Shown here in pieces: positions 1-6,857 of a stretch of DNA of 18,331 nt; position 1 is the stretch's first letter; the number at the start of each line of letters is the position of its first letter. This DNA is from SZUA-442 sp051011415 (lineage in GTDB: Bacteria; Actinomycetota; Acidimicrobiia; Spongiisociales; UBA5794), in assembly GCA_051011415.1 (NCBI GenBank), contig JBPCTY010000083.1, forward strand, positions 1-18,331, given 5' to 3'. Position numbers and translations under genes: made by a program. A model generated the notes under the pieces. It had not been told where the DNA came from. It made no database searches and worked only from the letters and a program-made list of their open reading frames with translations.

Positions 1-632
1 TACGCGATGTCGGCATACGCAAAGTCGTGCACGAGCATCACATCGTTGCGCTTGGCGAACCCAACGAGCTTCTCAAAGAACTCAATGTCGACCGTCAGAG
101 TCGTCGGATTGTGAGGGAACGATGTGACGATTACTCGAGGCTTCGGCCACGACGTCCGGAAGGCAGCTGTCAGCCTGTCAAAGAAGTCCGCATCGGTCGA
201 CAGATGAACTCGGCGTACCTCTGCGCCTGCAAGGACTGGGGCGTAGATGTGTATCGGATACGAAGGCTCAGGCACAAGGGCCACATCGCCGGGCTGGACG
301 AGCACCCACATCAGGTGCGACAGTCCCTCTTTGGCGCCAATCGTGTTGATCACTTCGGTGTCGGGGTCGAGCGTTACGCCGTAGGCCCTCTGGTACCGGT
401 CCGCAACAGCCTTACGAAGGTTGGGCAGACCGCGTGACGCCGAATACCGGTGGTTCTTCGTCTGTGATGCGGCTTCGACAAGCTTGTCGACGACACCCGC
501 TGGGCTAGGAATGTCCGGGTTACCGAATCCGAGGTCGATGACGTCCACGCCTGCTCGCCTCGCAGCGGTCTTGCGCTCGTTGACCTCGGCGAACACGTAC
601 GGAGGAAGGTTGTCGATCCGTCTGAACTGCAT
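1..632 (-). CDS. alaC: AlaC-type class I/II aminotransferase (3' end outside window)
   Basis: This is a PLP-dependent fold-type I aminotransferase; AlaC-type members make alanine from pyruvate with glutamate as amino donor. The visible 210 residues begin MQFRRIDNLPPYVFAEVNE, typical of AlaC and LL-diaminopimelate aminotransferase-like proteins. They include GFGNPDIPSP near residue 36, an RYSASRGLPNLR substrate/PLP-region motif, GAKEGLSHL, a PEPSYPIH segment, FPHNPTT and HDFAYADI. The PLP-binding lysine and C-terminal domain lie beyond the left edge, so catalytic completeness cannot be checked. The start is the ATG at 632, because the family N-terminus begins exactly there. A TATCGT -10-like box ends 6 nt before it and no Shine-Dalgarno is visible, which suggests a leaderless mRNA. 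It lies 39 nt downstream of the DUF1232 gene. The class is certain; the exact substrate is inferred. Confidence 0.85.
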   Translation of the reverse strand, partial: MQFRRIDNLPPYVFAEVNERKTAARRAGVDVIDLGFGNPDIPSPAGVVDKLVEAASQTKNHRYSASRGLPNLRKAVADRYQRAYGVTLDPDTEVINTIGAKEGLSHLMWVLVQPGDVALVPEPSYPIHIYAPVLAGAEVRRVHLSTDADFFDRLTAAFRTSWPKPRVIVTSFPHNPTTLTVDIEFFEKLVGFAKRNDVMLVHDFAYADIA

Positions 633-638
633 GTGCCA

Positions 639-644
639 ACGATA
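639..644 (-). promoter_or_regulatory. -10 box of a leaderless promoter for the aminotransferase
   Basis: On the minus strand TATCGT matches the TANNNT -10 pattern and is followed by exactly 6 nt (tggcac) and then the ATG. With normal -10 to start-site spacing, transcription would begin at or next to the A of the ATG. No -35 box resembling TTGACA is visible, which is common in actinobacteria. The call rests on position and the same pattern before other genes here. Confidence 0.45.
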
Positions 645-671
645 GAGCTGCCGCTACCTGTGGTATCGCTT

Positions 672-1088
672 CTATCGGGGCAGGAAGCGATGGAGAAACG
701 ACGGGACAATGTCGGCGCCCCACGCAAAGACGCTCTGGACAAGATCGAGTGCGTCTTGCGATCCATCCCAATGTTCAAGCACAACCTCCTGGGAGGTACC
801 TTCCATCAGATGGTTCAAGGCGACGGACACCACAACGATGTCGTCAAGGTGACCGAATCCGAGAATGAAGTCAGGTATCAAGTCGACCGGGGAAACGACG
901 TACGCGACCACCGCACCAACGAGGACCTTCCTACGCGTCGGCACTCGGTCATCCGCAAGCAACCTCAGAAGCAGCTTCACAAGGTTTGGAAGCAGCAAGG
1001 CGGCCTCAAGCGCGACATCTCCCCAGGTTCGGCGTTCCACCGGAACTGAATTGTCGATAGCGGAGAGCTCGAGATCGTCGTCAGGCAC
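672..1088 (-). CDS. DUF1232 (YkvA-like) small membrane protein
   Basis: A 138-aa protein whose centre (about residues 50-90) carries the DUF1232 signature: RRKVLVGAVVAYVVSPVDLIP followed by DFILGFGHLDDIVVV. This is a membrane-associated hydrophobic segment with the conserved SPVDLIPD motif. The family is widespread in bacteria and has no settled biochemical role. The start is GTG at 1088. It is preceded by GAGGT inside the end of the upstream ROK gene at good spacing, and it overlaps the ROK stop by 8 nt (GTGCCTGA), so translation is probably coupled. The first 30 residues are polar and acidic, and a second hydrophobic stretch (ALEAALLLPNLVKLLLRLL) precedes the signature. It is the last gene of the ArsA/ROK cluster before the aminotransferase. 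Function unknown. Confidence 0.85.
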   Translation of the reverse strand: MPDDDLELSAIDNSVPVERRTWGDVALEAALLLPNLVKLLLRLLADDRVPTRRKVLVGAVVAYVVSPVDLIPDFILGFGHLDDIVVVSVALNHLMEGTSQEVVLEHWDGSQDALDLVQSVFAWGADIVPSFLHRFLPR

Positions 1089-2007
1089 TTCTTACCTCTT
1101 CTTGTGCACGGATTGCTGCGCCGATCGCTCCTGCGGCTGGCCCAAGCTGAGCTACTTGAATCGCAGGCGGGACGCGGTAGGCACCACCATGGAGCGAGTC
1201 CGTAAGGGTACGCCGTGCTGGCCCAATGATCGCCTCCCCGACTGAACCGAGGCCCCCACCTACGACGATGATGTCGGGATCGAAGATGGCTGTCAGATCG
1301 GCAAGCCCCCGCCCAAATGCAGCACCGATCTCCGCAACGAGTGCTCTCGCAGTCTCGTCACCCCCGTCAGCAGCCCCTACAACTGCGTGGCCAGTAATCG
1401 GATTGTCGCCGATTGCCCTTCCTAGCGATGACGTGGGGTTTGCGGCGATCACCTCCCGCGCCAGACGTTCGAGCGCCGGTCCTGAGGCCAACGTCTCCCA
1501 GCAGCCTCGACGCCCACAATCACACAGCAGACCACCGGTGTCGACGGTCATGTGTCCCCACTCCCCCGCAAACCCCGCACCTCGATAGACACTGCCACCG
1601 ATCGCGATGGCACCGCCGATTCCGGTTCCGAGGGTCACGAGGAGCACATTCTCGTAGCCAACGGCCGCTCCAATCTGCACCTCAGCAATCAGGGCCATGT
1701 GCGCATCGTTGTCCACCGCAACCGGAAGACCGAATCGCTCCTCAAGGATGTCACCGACCGGCACATTCGTACCTGACAGATGTGGCCCCCATGCGACCGA
1801 GCGATCCGAAATGGAGACCAATCCCGTGACCCCAACGCCAATCGCCTCTTCGGTTCCGTCGGCAATCTGATCGATGGTGTCGATCACCGCATCGATCATG
1901 TCAGTGTTGTTGCCGTGCTCGATACGCAGATGCGCACCAGCTTCGGAGCCCTGCATCCGGACTGCGTAGGACTTTGTGCCACCGATGTCGATACCGAGAA
2001 CTGACAT
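1081..2007 (-). CDS. ROK-family sugar kinase (glucokinase-like)
   Basis: This is probably an ATP-dependent cytoplasmic hexose kinase of the ROK family, with glucose the likeliest substrate. The 308 residues contain the phosphate-binding DIGGTK (7-12) and VDNDAH around residues 98-103, where Asp101 fits the catalytic base. LGTGIGG (127-133) follows, then the ROK zinc signature GEWGH...CDCGRRGCWE. His152, Cys162, Cys164 and Cys169 are all present as the HC3 zinc site. There is no N-terminal helix-turn-helix, so it is a kinase and not a ROK repressor. In streptomycetes the ROK glucokinase glkA lies in a comparable gene neighbourhood and takes part in carbon catabolite repression; that parallel is from general knowledge. 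It overlaps the DUF1232 gene by 8 nt. A TACCCT box ends 8 nt before its ATG, so it may also have its own near-leaderless promoter. The exact sugar is not provable here. Confidence 0.9.
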   Translation of the reverse strand: MSVLGIDIGGTKSYAVRMQGSEAGAHLRIEHGNNTDMIDAVIDTIDQIADGTEEAIGVGVTGLVSISDRSVAWGPHLSGTNVPVGDILEERFGLPVAVDNDAHMALIAEVQIGAAVGYENVLLVTLGTGIGGAIAIGGSVYRGAGFAGEWGHMTVDTGGLLCDCGRRGCWETLASGPALERLAREVIAANPTSSLGRAIGDNPITGHAVVGAADGGDETARALVAEIGAAFGRGLADLTAIFDPDIIVVGGGLGSVGEAIIGPARRTLTDSLHGGAYRVPPAIQVAQLGPAAGAIGAAIRAQEEVRSA

Positions 2008-2015
2008 GAGTCGGG

Positions 2016-2021
2016 AGGGTA
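2016..2021 (-). promoter_or_regulatory. Candidate -10 box for the ROK kinase gene
   Basis: TACCCT on the minus strand is followed by 8 nt and then the ROK ATG at 2007. This fits a leaderless or nearly leaderless start site inside the 33-nt gap after the 61-aa gene. No clear -35 box or Shine-Dalgarno is present. It would let the kinase and DUF1232 genes be expressed separately from the ArsA genes. Confidence 0.35.
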
Positions 2022-2040
2022 TCAGCGCTGTCCGGCTGCG

Positions 2041-2226
2041 CTACTCGAGCTCTACCTTTTGGGGACCTGTCCCCTCATCCTCGTCGTCGGCTGGCGAAAC
2101 AGTCCGGGTCACGCCTGTGAAGAGCGCCCCGACACCGGCTGCCACTTCGAACGCCGCCTTCGCAAAGTGGACGGTTGCCTTCTTGGTGCCAGCAACCAGG
2201 GGTTCAACCGGGTTGTGATCGCTCAT
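2041..2226 (-). CDS. Small conserved-looking protein downstream of ArsA-like ATPase (61 aa)
   Basis: A 61-aa protein with a central amphipathic or hydrophobic stretch (VHFAKAAFEVAAGVGALFTGV, about residues 19-39) and an acidic, polar tail ending PQKVELE. Its ATG overlaps the ArsA stop as ATGA, the arrangement of translationally coupled partners, which strongly supports a real gene. I do not recognise a named domain. In streptomycetes a small protein gene of unknown biochemistry lies at the similar place beside glkA, but this is a positional comparison and not demonstrated homology. The single hydrophobic helix could attach it to the membrane or to the ArsA-like ATPase, whose eukaryotic relative Get3 binds hydrophobic helices. 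That last idea is speculation. Confidence 0.7.
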   Translation of the reverse strand: MSDHNPVEPLVAGTKKATVHFAKAAFEVAAGVGALFTGVTRTVSPADDEDEGTGPQKVELE

Positions 2227-3401
2227 GTGCTCTCCAGTGTGAATACGACGCGGAGCTCCCCGTCCTCCAGCTTTGCTCTTCGGATGGTTCTCCGCTTAAG
2301 GGAATCGGGGAGTACGAGACTGCGTCGATATGTGTCGACGGTTACGAAAAGTTCATCGTCGTGCCGCATCACGTTGACGTCTTCCTTGTCGGCAAGAGGA
2401 AGGGTCATGACAAGAGCCACGTCTTCGGACTCGCCGACCGGTTCGACTCGGATCGGTTCGATCTCTGAAAGGCGAACCGTGGGATCAACGTCTCCGTACA
2501 GCTCTGTACCGACGAGCCGAAGCCTTTCCGGGCCAACCATCTCCTGATCGAACAGCCGCAAGCGCCGAATGTCCATGCCAGCAAATCCTTCCTCCACCGA
2601 CTCGAGGTGTCCGCGTTGGATGTTGTGCCACTTGCTGAAGTACGGGTCGTTGACTTCCTCAGGAAGAACTCGGTTCACGATTGCAGAGTCGACTCCGTAG
2701 CCAAAGAGACCGAGGTACGTATAGGTACGCCTCGCCTCTGCTATCACCATCTTCTCCGGGTTCATCACCAATCTCGCGGAAGTGACCTCAGGGTCACTGA
2801 GGATCTCGCGTATTCCGTCAAGGCGTTCGTAGAAGACCTGGACATTCTCAAAGACTGCGTCGTCGGCAACCGGCATCGTCGACACTCTGGAGATGACCGG
2901 CCGTACGACTCTGGCAACCCGCTTGCTGAGAGGGAACATCTTGTCCATGTACCACGACATGACTTCGGGGAGGCTGAGCAGGCGAAGTGTTTCGGCTGTG
3001 GGCGCGCAATCGACGACGATCACGTCGTAGGCGCCACTTCTGGCATGGTCTCGCACCGAGGCGAGGCTGAAAAGTTCGTCCATTCCGGGGAAGACGGTGA
3101 GTTCCTCCGCCTCGATGCCCGACAGCCCTGACCAATCGAAGAGATCGGTGAGGTGGTCACGAACGTCGCCCCATGACTCTTCGAGCCTCTGCTGGCTGTC
3201 AATCTGCTGGGCGTCCAAGTTCTCAACGACCGCTGTGGGTGCGTCACCGAGGGGTGTGTCGAAGGCATCAGCAAGCGAATGCGCAGGGTCGGTGGACATC
3301 ACCAGCGTCCGATGACCGAGATCGGCAGATCGGAGAGCGGTAGCAGCCGAAACCGTGGTCTTCCCAACCCCACCCTTCCCCGTGATGAGGATGATCCGCA
3401 T
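2223..3401 (-). CDS. ArsA/Get3-family ATPase with C-terminal HSP20-like domain
   Basis: A 392-aa single-domain ATPase of the ArsA/Get3 (deviant Walker A) family. The N-terminus carries GKGGVGKTT (8-16) with the signature lysine, STDPAHS (36-42, switch I region) and DCAPTAETLRLL (131-142), equivalent to the DTAPTGHTLRLL motif. The last 70 or so residues (ALVMTLPLADKEDVNVMRHD onward) form a beta-rich HSP20-like domain known from actinobacterial ArsA proteins. The only cysteine I find is in DCAPT; the metalloid-binding cysteines of true ArsA and the Get3 CxxC are absent, and no arsB lies nearby. An arsenite-pump role is therefore unlikely. Its ATG overlaps the upstream SRPBCC stop by 1 nt (TGATG) and its stop overlaps the 61-aa gene (ATGA). 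Substrate unknown. Confidence 0.9.
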   Translation of the reverse strand: MRIILITGKGGVGKTTVSAATALRSADLGHRTLVMSTDPAHSLADAFDTPLGDAPTAVVENLDAQQIDSQQRLEESWGDVRDHLTDLFDWSGLSGIEAEELTVFPGMDELFSLASVRDHARSGAYDVIVVDCAPTAETLRLLSLPEVMSWYMDKMFPLSKRVARVVRPVISRVSTMPVADDAVFENVQVFYERLDGIREILSDPEVTSARLVMNPEKMVIAEARRTYTYLGLFGYGVDSAIVNRVLPEEVNDPYFSKWHNIQRGHLESVEEGFAGMDIRRLRLFDQEMVGPERLRLVGTELYGDVDPTVRLSEIEPIRVEPVGESEDVALVMTLPLADKEDVNVMRHDDELFVTVDTYRRSLVLPDSLKRRTIRRAKLEDGELRVVFTLEST

Positions 3402-3844
3402 CAGGCGGGCGCTTCTGCCTGCTTCTTGAGGCCTCTGAGAGCGGTACCGACAATCTGCTTCTCTGCCTGCTTCCGGAGAAATCCTGGCACGGTGAATGCT
3501 GGATCCACTTTGAGCGCATAGACAACTTCGGTGCCGCCGCCATCGAGCTCATTGAACTCGTACCGGCCTTCGAGCGACCTGATGTCATCGTTGGGTACGG
3601 CGGTCCAAGCGAATCCGTTGTCGTAGTCGTAGTCGTAGACGAGGGTGTACGACACCTCTTTGATCATTGCATCGACTACGAAGTCTGCCTTCGATGGTCG
3701 GCCATGCTCGTCTTCCTCTGAGATGGAGACCGAACGAACACCGCCTGCCCAATCCGGGTAGGCCTCGATGTCGAGTGCAACCTCGTAGACCTGTTGCGGT
3801 TCTGCGGAAACCTCTACCCGCTGCACCGTGCCCTCGACCGCCAT
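3401..3844 (-). CDS. SRPBCC (START/Bet v1-like) ligand-binding protein
   Basis: A 147-aa protein of the polyketide cyclase/dehydrase SRPBCC superfamily, a helix-grip fold that encloses a hydrophobic ligand. Family features are the opening VEVSAEPQQVYEVALDIEAYPDW, the central GRYEFNELDGGGTEVVYALKV beta strand region, and a C-terminal helix around FLRKQAEKQIVGTALRGLKKQ. The start is the ATG at 3844. It is preceded by a clear AAGGAG Shine-Dalgarno with 7 nt spacing, and upstream by a TACCCT -10-like box. It is the first gene of the tightly coupled SRPBCC/ArsA/61-aa set, sharing one nucleotide with the ArsA start. In family terms it could bind a lipid or hydrophobic metabolite; nothing in the sequence names the ligand. 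Confidence 0.88.
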   Translation of the reverse strand: MAVEGTVQRVEVSAEPQQVYEVALDIEAYPDWAGGVRSVSISEEDEHGRPSKADFVVDAMIKEVSYTLVYDYDYDNGFAWTAVPNDDIRSLEGRYEFNELDGGGTEVVYALKVDPAFTVPGFLRKQAEKQIVGTALRGLKKQAEAPA

Positions 3845-3851
3845 TGGCTAG

Positions 3852-3880
3852 CTCCTTGTTCGAACGTGCCCCAAAGGGTA
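3852..3880 (-). promoter_or_regulatory. Candidate -10 box and strong ribosome binding site for the SRPBCC/ArsA unit
   Basis: In the 40-nt gap after the methyltransferase stop, the minus strand shows TACCCT (3880-3875) and then AAGGAG (3857-3852) seven nt before the ATG at 3844. This is the best Shine-Dalgarno in the left block and marks a likely separate transcription unit. A TTGACT at 3916-3911 is 30 nt from the -10 box, too far to be its -35. Confidence 0.4.
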
Positions 3881-3884
3881 GCGG

Positions 3885-4610
3885 TCACACGGTGGCGCTG
3901 ATCCTGAGAAAGTCAAGGGTGTAGCGGTACACCGCATCGGGATCGGGATAGACCGCTTGAAACTCATCGAGACCGGCCCTCAGCTCAGCTTCAGGGACGA
4001 GCTGAAGCGTCGAGACAAATCGATTCTCAACCGCGGTCACCCAGTCCCCACTACCCCGCTCGACATTCTCGGGCCGATGCTCAGTGTGCACCTGCGCACC
4101 GCCCGCTTCGAGGTGTTTCACGATTTCATCTGGTTCAGGGAATCTCGCACAGTCGATGTCACCCACGCTGGGAAACCACGTTGCGAGAGACGACGACCGC
4201 AACGCTTCATGGGTAAACGTCCAGATCTCAATACGGCCGCCGGGGGCGGTCACTCGTATCGCCTCATCCAATACGGACCGCCACCTGCCGTAATGGATCG
4301 ACAAGTGGAAGTAGCACAGCACAACCGCATCGTCGCGAACCGGAAGTCGTTCGCTCAAGCAACAGATCGCTTCGAGGCCTTTTGCATGCGACTTGCGGCA
4401 CATCGAGAGCGATAGATCGACTACGACCGGAGTCAGTCCGAGGCCTTCCAGCACCCCTGCATGACCGCCTGGACCACCGCCGATATCGAGAGCAGTTCCG
4501 GCCAGCCCTCGTGCGGACCGCTCCACACGCCGATGAGCTCCAACATCGAGCGGCCTGTACTTGTAGGACGCGCTCAGACGCTCGAGATCAATCTCCATCG
4601 AGGAACACAT
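3885..4610 (-). CDS. Class I SAM-dependent methyltransferase
   Basis: A 241-aa protein (from the ATG at 4610) with the Rossmann-fold methyltransferase motif I LDIGGGPGGH (41-50). Next come PVVVDLSLSM, the motif II acidic position, then CCLSERLPVRDDAVVLCYFHLS, and a motif IV to VI region containing EAIRVTAPGGRIEIWTF. It belongs to the broad Methyltransf_11/UbiE-like group; the substrate cannot be predicted. The open frame extends to a TTG at 4640, but this would give a 53-nt overlap with the phosphoesterase gene. ATG 4610 or ATG 4598 is more plausible, and neither has a clear Shine-Dalgarno. Either start overlaps the end of the metallophosphoesterase gene (stop at 4588), so it is probably translated from the same mRNA. 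Confidence 0.82.
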   Translation of the reverse strand: MCSSMEIDLERLSASYKYRPLDVGAHRRVERSARGLAGTALDIGGGPGGHAGVLEGLGLTPVVVDLSLSMCRKSHAKGLEAICCLSERLPVRDDAVVLCYFHLSIHYGRWRSVLDEAIRVTAPGGRIEIWTFTHEALRSSSLATWFPSVGDIDCARFPEPDEIVKHLEAGGAQVHTEHRPENVERGSGDWVTAVENRFVSTLQLVPEAELRAGLDEFQAVYPDPDAVYRYTLDFLRISATV

Positions 4611-5349
4611 GTGGTCGACCCGTTGCACGGAAGTAGCCAACGTTGGTGCATCGAGTTGCTCCCCTCAGCCATGTCGTCGCTCTCGGCTGATGCACATCAC
4701 CAAAAAAGTGCCACATGGGCTCATGCTCATCGATGTACTCAAGAACCGGTGTGCTTCCCTTTGCGGGACTGGAGATCACATCTTGCGCAAGCATGTCGAT
4801 TTCTGGAGGCACATGGGTGCACAAGACATCTACCGGGCCGAGCTGTGCAAGCTTGTGACGCATCTCGTCTTCGGACACCTCGCCGCGTGATCCAATGCGA
4901 GGAACCCCTCCCCCTACGAATCCGAAGCGGAGTCCATTGATCGTCCGGGTTTCCGCATCAACAAACTCCATGCCCTCGGGGAGGTGAGCCTTGAGGACCT
5001 CGGGATCATCGACGTTGCCGTAGAGAACGAACCCTGACGCGCCACGGAGCGAGGTCTGCATCACCTCATAGTCGGACTGCATCAACGACCCAACTGCCGA
5101 CCGGACATCGACGTCAAGGAGCTGCGTCGAACGACGCCAGAACTCGGAGGCCTCTTCGTACCGTTCCTCTGCTCGCAACCGAACGACTTCCTCGACGATG
5201 TCAGACCCGATGACGTCCGGAACGATGCCCTCCATGGTGCGATAGTCGATCAGGTTGATGAGGTCACCGAGAATCACCAAAGAGTCGCCACGACGTGCGA
5301 CCCTGCCCAGGGCGTCGAACGCGCCATGCACGTCTGCAACCAGCAACAT
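4588..5349 (-). CDS. Calcineurin-like metallophosphoesterase
   Basis: A 253-aa predicted dinuclear-metal phosphoesterase. Metal-ligand motifs appear in family order: ADVHG (residues 5-9), GDL (28-30), YGNVDD (the GN(H/V/C)D position), CTHVPPE, and FFGDVHQP as the GHxH-type motif. This set resembles YfcE/MJ0936-like enzymes that act on small phosphodiesters or nucleotides, but the substrate is unknown. The start chosen is the ATG at 5349, one nt after the stop of the upstream membrane gene (TGACATG). It has GGAG upstream and places the first metal motif five residues in, as usual for the family. A longer frame reaches 5400 but would overlap the previous gene. In streptomycetes similar phosphoesterase genes lie near ArsA/ROK clusters (general knowledge). 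Confidence 0.87.
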   Translation of the reverse strand: MLLVADVHGAFDALGRVARRGDSLVILGDLINLIDYRTMEGIVPDVIGSDIVEEVVRLRAEERYEEASEFWRRSTQLLDVDVRSAVGSLMQSDYEVMQTSLRGASGFVLYGNVDDPEVLKAHLPEGMEFVDAETRTINGLRFGFVGGGVPRIGSRGEVSEDEMRHKLAQLGPVDVLCTHVPPEIDMLAQDVISSPAKGSTPVLEYIDEHEPMWHFFGDVHQPRATTWLRGATRCTNVGYFRATGRPHVFLDGD

Positions 5350-5350
5350 G

Positions 5351-5656
5351 TCAGGTCTCCGCTTCAGCATCCTCGTCGATGGGTCCAAGAATGAACGCAA
5401 CAGCGACGAGGCCTACACCCCCGAGGAGCGCTGCACCCAAGCTGACGAACTGACTGAGGCCAGCAAACGAGGCAGACAACCCGCCCATCCCAAAGCCCAG
5501 CAGAAAGGCAAGAGCACCTCTTCCCCATCGTCCGTACCTCAGATCAGGGTCACGGTTGCTCCACGAGTCCACCATCGAGGAAGCTGCCGATGCGGTGATC
5601 CACAGGATCAGGCCCGCGACGCCGATCGTGAGTGAGATTGCATACACGGTGGTCAT
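5351..5656 (-). CDS. Small integral membrane protein (101 aa)
   Basis: A 101-aa hydrophobic protein that I do not recognise. It has an N-terminal transmembrane helix (MTTVYAISLTIGVAGLILW), a polar loop rich in Asp, Arg and Trp (about residues 28-46), then two further helices rich in Gly, Ala, Leu and Phe, and an acidic tail (DEDAEAET). The start is ATG 5656, preceded by an AAGGAA Shine-Dalgarno. An upstream extension of the frame to 5821 would run into the QueG gene and is Arg/Ser-rich, so it is a shadow. It lies 46 nt after QueG and one nt before the metallophosphoesterase start, so it is co-transcribed with both. No signal peptide cleavage site is evident. Confidence 0.72.
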   Translation of the reverse strand: MTTVYAISLTIGVAGLILWITASAASSMVDSWSNRDPDLRYGRWGRGALAFLLGFGMGGLSASFAGLSQFVSLGAALLGGVGLVAVAFILGPIDEDAEAET

Positions 5657-5702
5657 TCTGTTCCTTGCAGGTGAAGAAATGAAGCGTAGACGGTACGTCC
5701 GA

Positions 5703-6770
5703 TCATCTCTGGACAAGATCGAGCTCGGATATGACGTCGATATCGGTTTCGAGCGATCGGCACAATGCAAGCGCCGCATCGGCCTGGCGTCCACCGATCG
5801 CACCAAGCGCCCAGATCGCATGCGTGCGAATCATCGGGTCGGGGTGCCCAGCGAATCCTGCAAGGAGCGGGACATCGGAATGCGTCCCCGTGTTGCCGAG
5901 TGCGACCAGCGCATTTCGCCGGACGAAACGCATCGCTCTTCCTGGTACATACCAATGTTGGCTCAGGCCTTCGAGCTCTTGGTCCGACGAAGCCAGAACG
6001 GCTCTCGGGTCCACGGACTCTGATGCAGGAAGAACGCTGAGCTCCTGGAGACCCGGAGGGCATGCCACCAGACATGCATCACACCCGTAGACCCTTCCCG
6101 CGGCTGCCGAACGGAGATCTCGCGGTATGTCACCTCTGCTCTGGAAGATGGCTGCAAGACACAGTCGAGCATCAAGAACGCCGGGCGCAACGATCGCACC
6201 GGTCGGACATGCTGGGATGCAGGCCGTACAGGACCCGCAGCCTCTGCGCATCTCACGAGTCGGCGTGAGATCCGCGTCTGTGACCACGGAACCGATCAGA
6301 AACCATGGCCCAAAGCGTGGAGTGAGAGCCATCGTACTCTTCCCAGACCATGCCACCCCAGCGCGTACGGCCACGGCTCGGTCGACGAGCCTGTCATCGT
6401 CAAACACGGGTTCGGCTCGGAATCCTGCACCGACCACATGCGAAGCAAGACTGCCGAGAAGCGAACGCACCCCCGCATAGCGGTCTTCATCGGCGAAGCG
6501 AGCCACGGAACGCTCTGAGTTCGCAATGCCGTCCCCGGGTCGCAGATACGGGACGGCGACGACAATGATCGACTCCGCCCAGGGAAACGATTGCTTGGGC
6601 TGTGTGGACAGTTCGGGGTCGCGGTAGGTAAAACCAAGCGAACCGTCCTGACCTGCCGCTTTGCGGCTTTCGATATCAGTCTTGACGTCGTCGAATGGCG
6701 CCAAGTCGGTAACACCGAGCATGGCGCCGCTCGATTCTGCGACCTGCTCAAGAGCTTCAATTGTGAGCAT
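5703..6770 (-). CDS. queG: QueG-like epoxyqueuosine reductase family Fe-S protein
   Basis: A 355-aa member of the QueG family, whose characterised enzymes use cobalamin and two 4Fe-4S clusters to reduce epoxyqueuosine to queuosine in tRNA anticodons. The ferredoxin-like clusters are clear: CGSCTACIPACP (Cys178, 181, 184, 188), then Cys204, and CDACLVAC (Cys230, 233, 237). Asp124 in VFDDDR aligns with the Asp proposed as the proton donor. The C-terminus (about 280-345) has HEAT-like repeats (RRNALVALGNTG). Conserved segments differ from the usual family: ARYxxGRDYH is replaced by ARFADEDRYAG, and CISYLTIE by CLAAIFQ, so the true substrate may differ. The start is ATG 6770, with TACCGT ending 6 nt upstream and no Shine-Dalgarno. 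It is divergent from the 67-aa gene and heads the left minus-strand block. Confidence 0.82.
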   Translation of the reverse strand: MLTIEALEQVAESSGAMLGVTDLAPFDDVKTDIESRKAAGQDGSLGFTYRDPELSTQPKQSFPWAESIIVVAVPYLRPGDGIANSERSVARFADEDRYAGVRSLLGSLASHVVGAGFRAEPVFDDDRLVDRAVAVRAGVAWSGKSTMALTPRFGPWFLIGSVVTDADLTPTREMRRGCGSCTACIPACPTGAIVAPGVLDARLCLAAIFQSRGDIPRDLRSAAAGRVYGCDACLVACPPGLQELSVLPASESVDPRAVLASSDQELEGLSQHWYVPGRAMRFVRRNALVALGNTGTHSDVPLLAGFAGHPDPMIRTHAIWALGAIGGRQADAALALCRSLETDIDVISELDLVQR

Positions 6771-6776
6771 GCCGGC

Positions 6777-6782
6777 ACGGTA
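6777..6782 (-). promoter_or_regulatory. -10 box of a leaderless promoter for the QueG-like gene
   Basis: TACCGT on the minus strand is followed by 6 nt (gccggc) and the ATG at 6770, the geometry of a transcript starting on the start codon. It lies in the 87-nt divergent gap shared with the 67-aa gene on the other strand. Confidence 0.45.
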
Positions 6783-6828
6783 GATGGCCTGATGCAGCGG
6801 GCGCCCGAAATTCGTCACACCCTTCCCG

Positions 6829-6834
6829 TACGGT
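6829..6834 (+). promoter_or_regulatory. Candidate -10 box for the 67-aa cysteine-rich gene
   Basis: TACGGT fits TANNNT. Transcription would start near 6841, giving a leader of about 17 nt that contains the strong GGGAGGGA ribosome binding site before ATG 6858. No convincing -35 is seen. The gap is shared with the divergent QueG-like gene. Confidence 0.3.
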
Positions 6835-6857
6835 GCAAACACGACTGGGAGGGAACG

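Noticed and set aside
2223..3401. Arsenite efflux ATPase annotation for the ArsA-like gene
   Set aside because: The metalloid-binding cysteines are missing, the protein has a single ATPase domain, and no arsB/arsR/arsC genes are near.
3911..3916. TTGACT on the minus strand as the -35 box of the SRPBCC/ArsA promoter
   Set aside because: It lies 30 nt from the TACCCT -10 box, well outside workable spacing, and is within the methyltransferase coding sequence.
5657..5821. N-terminal extension of the small membrane protein to 156 aa
   Set aside because: The added sequence is Arg/Ser-rich and overlaps the end of the QueG-like gene; ATG 5656 has a good AAGGAA ribosome site and starts a clean transmembrane helix.
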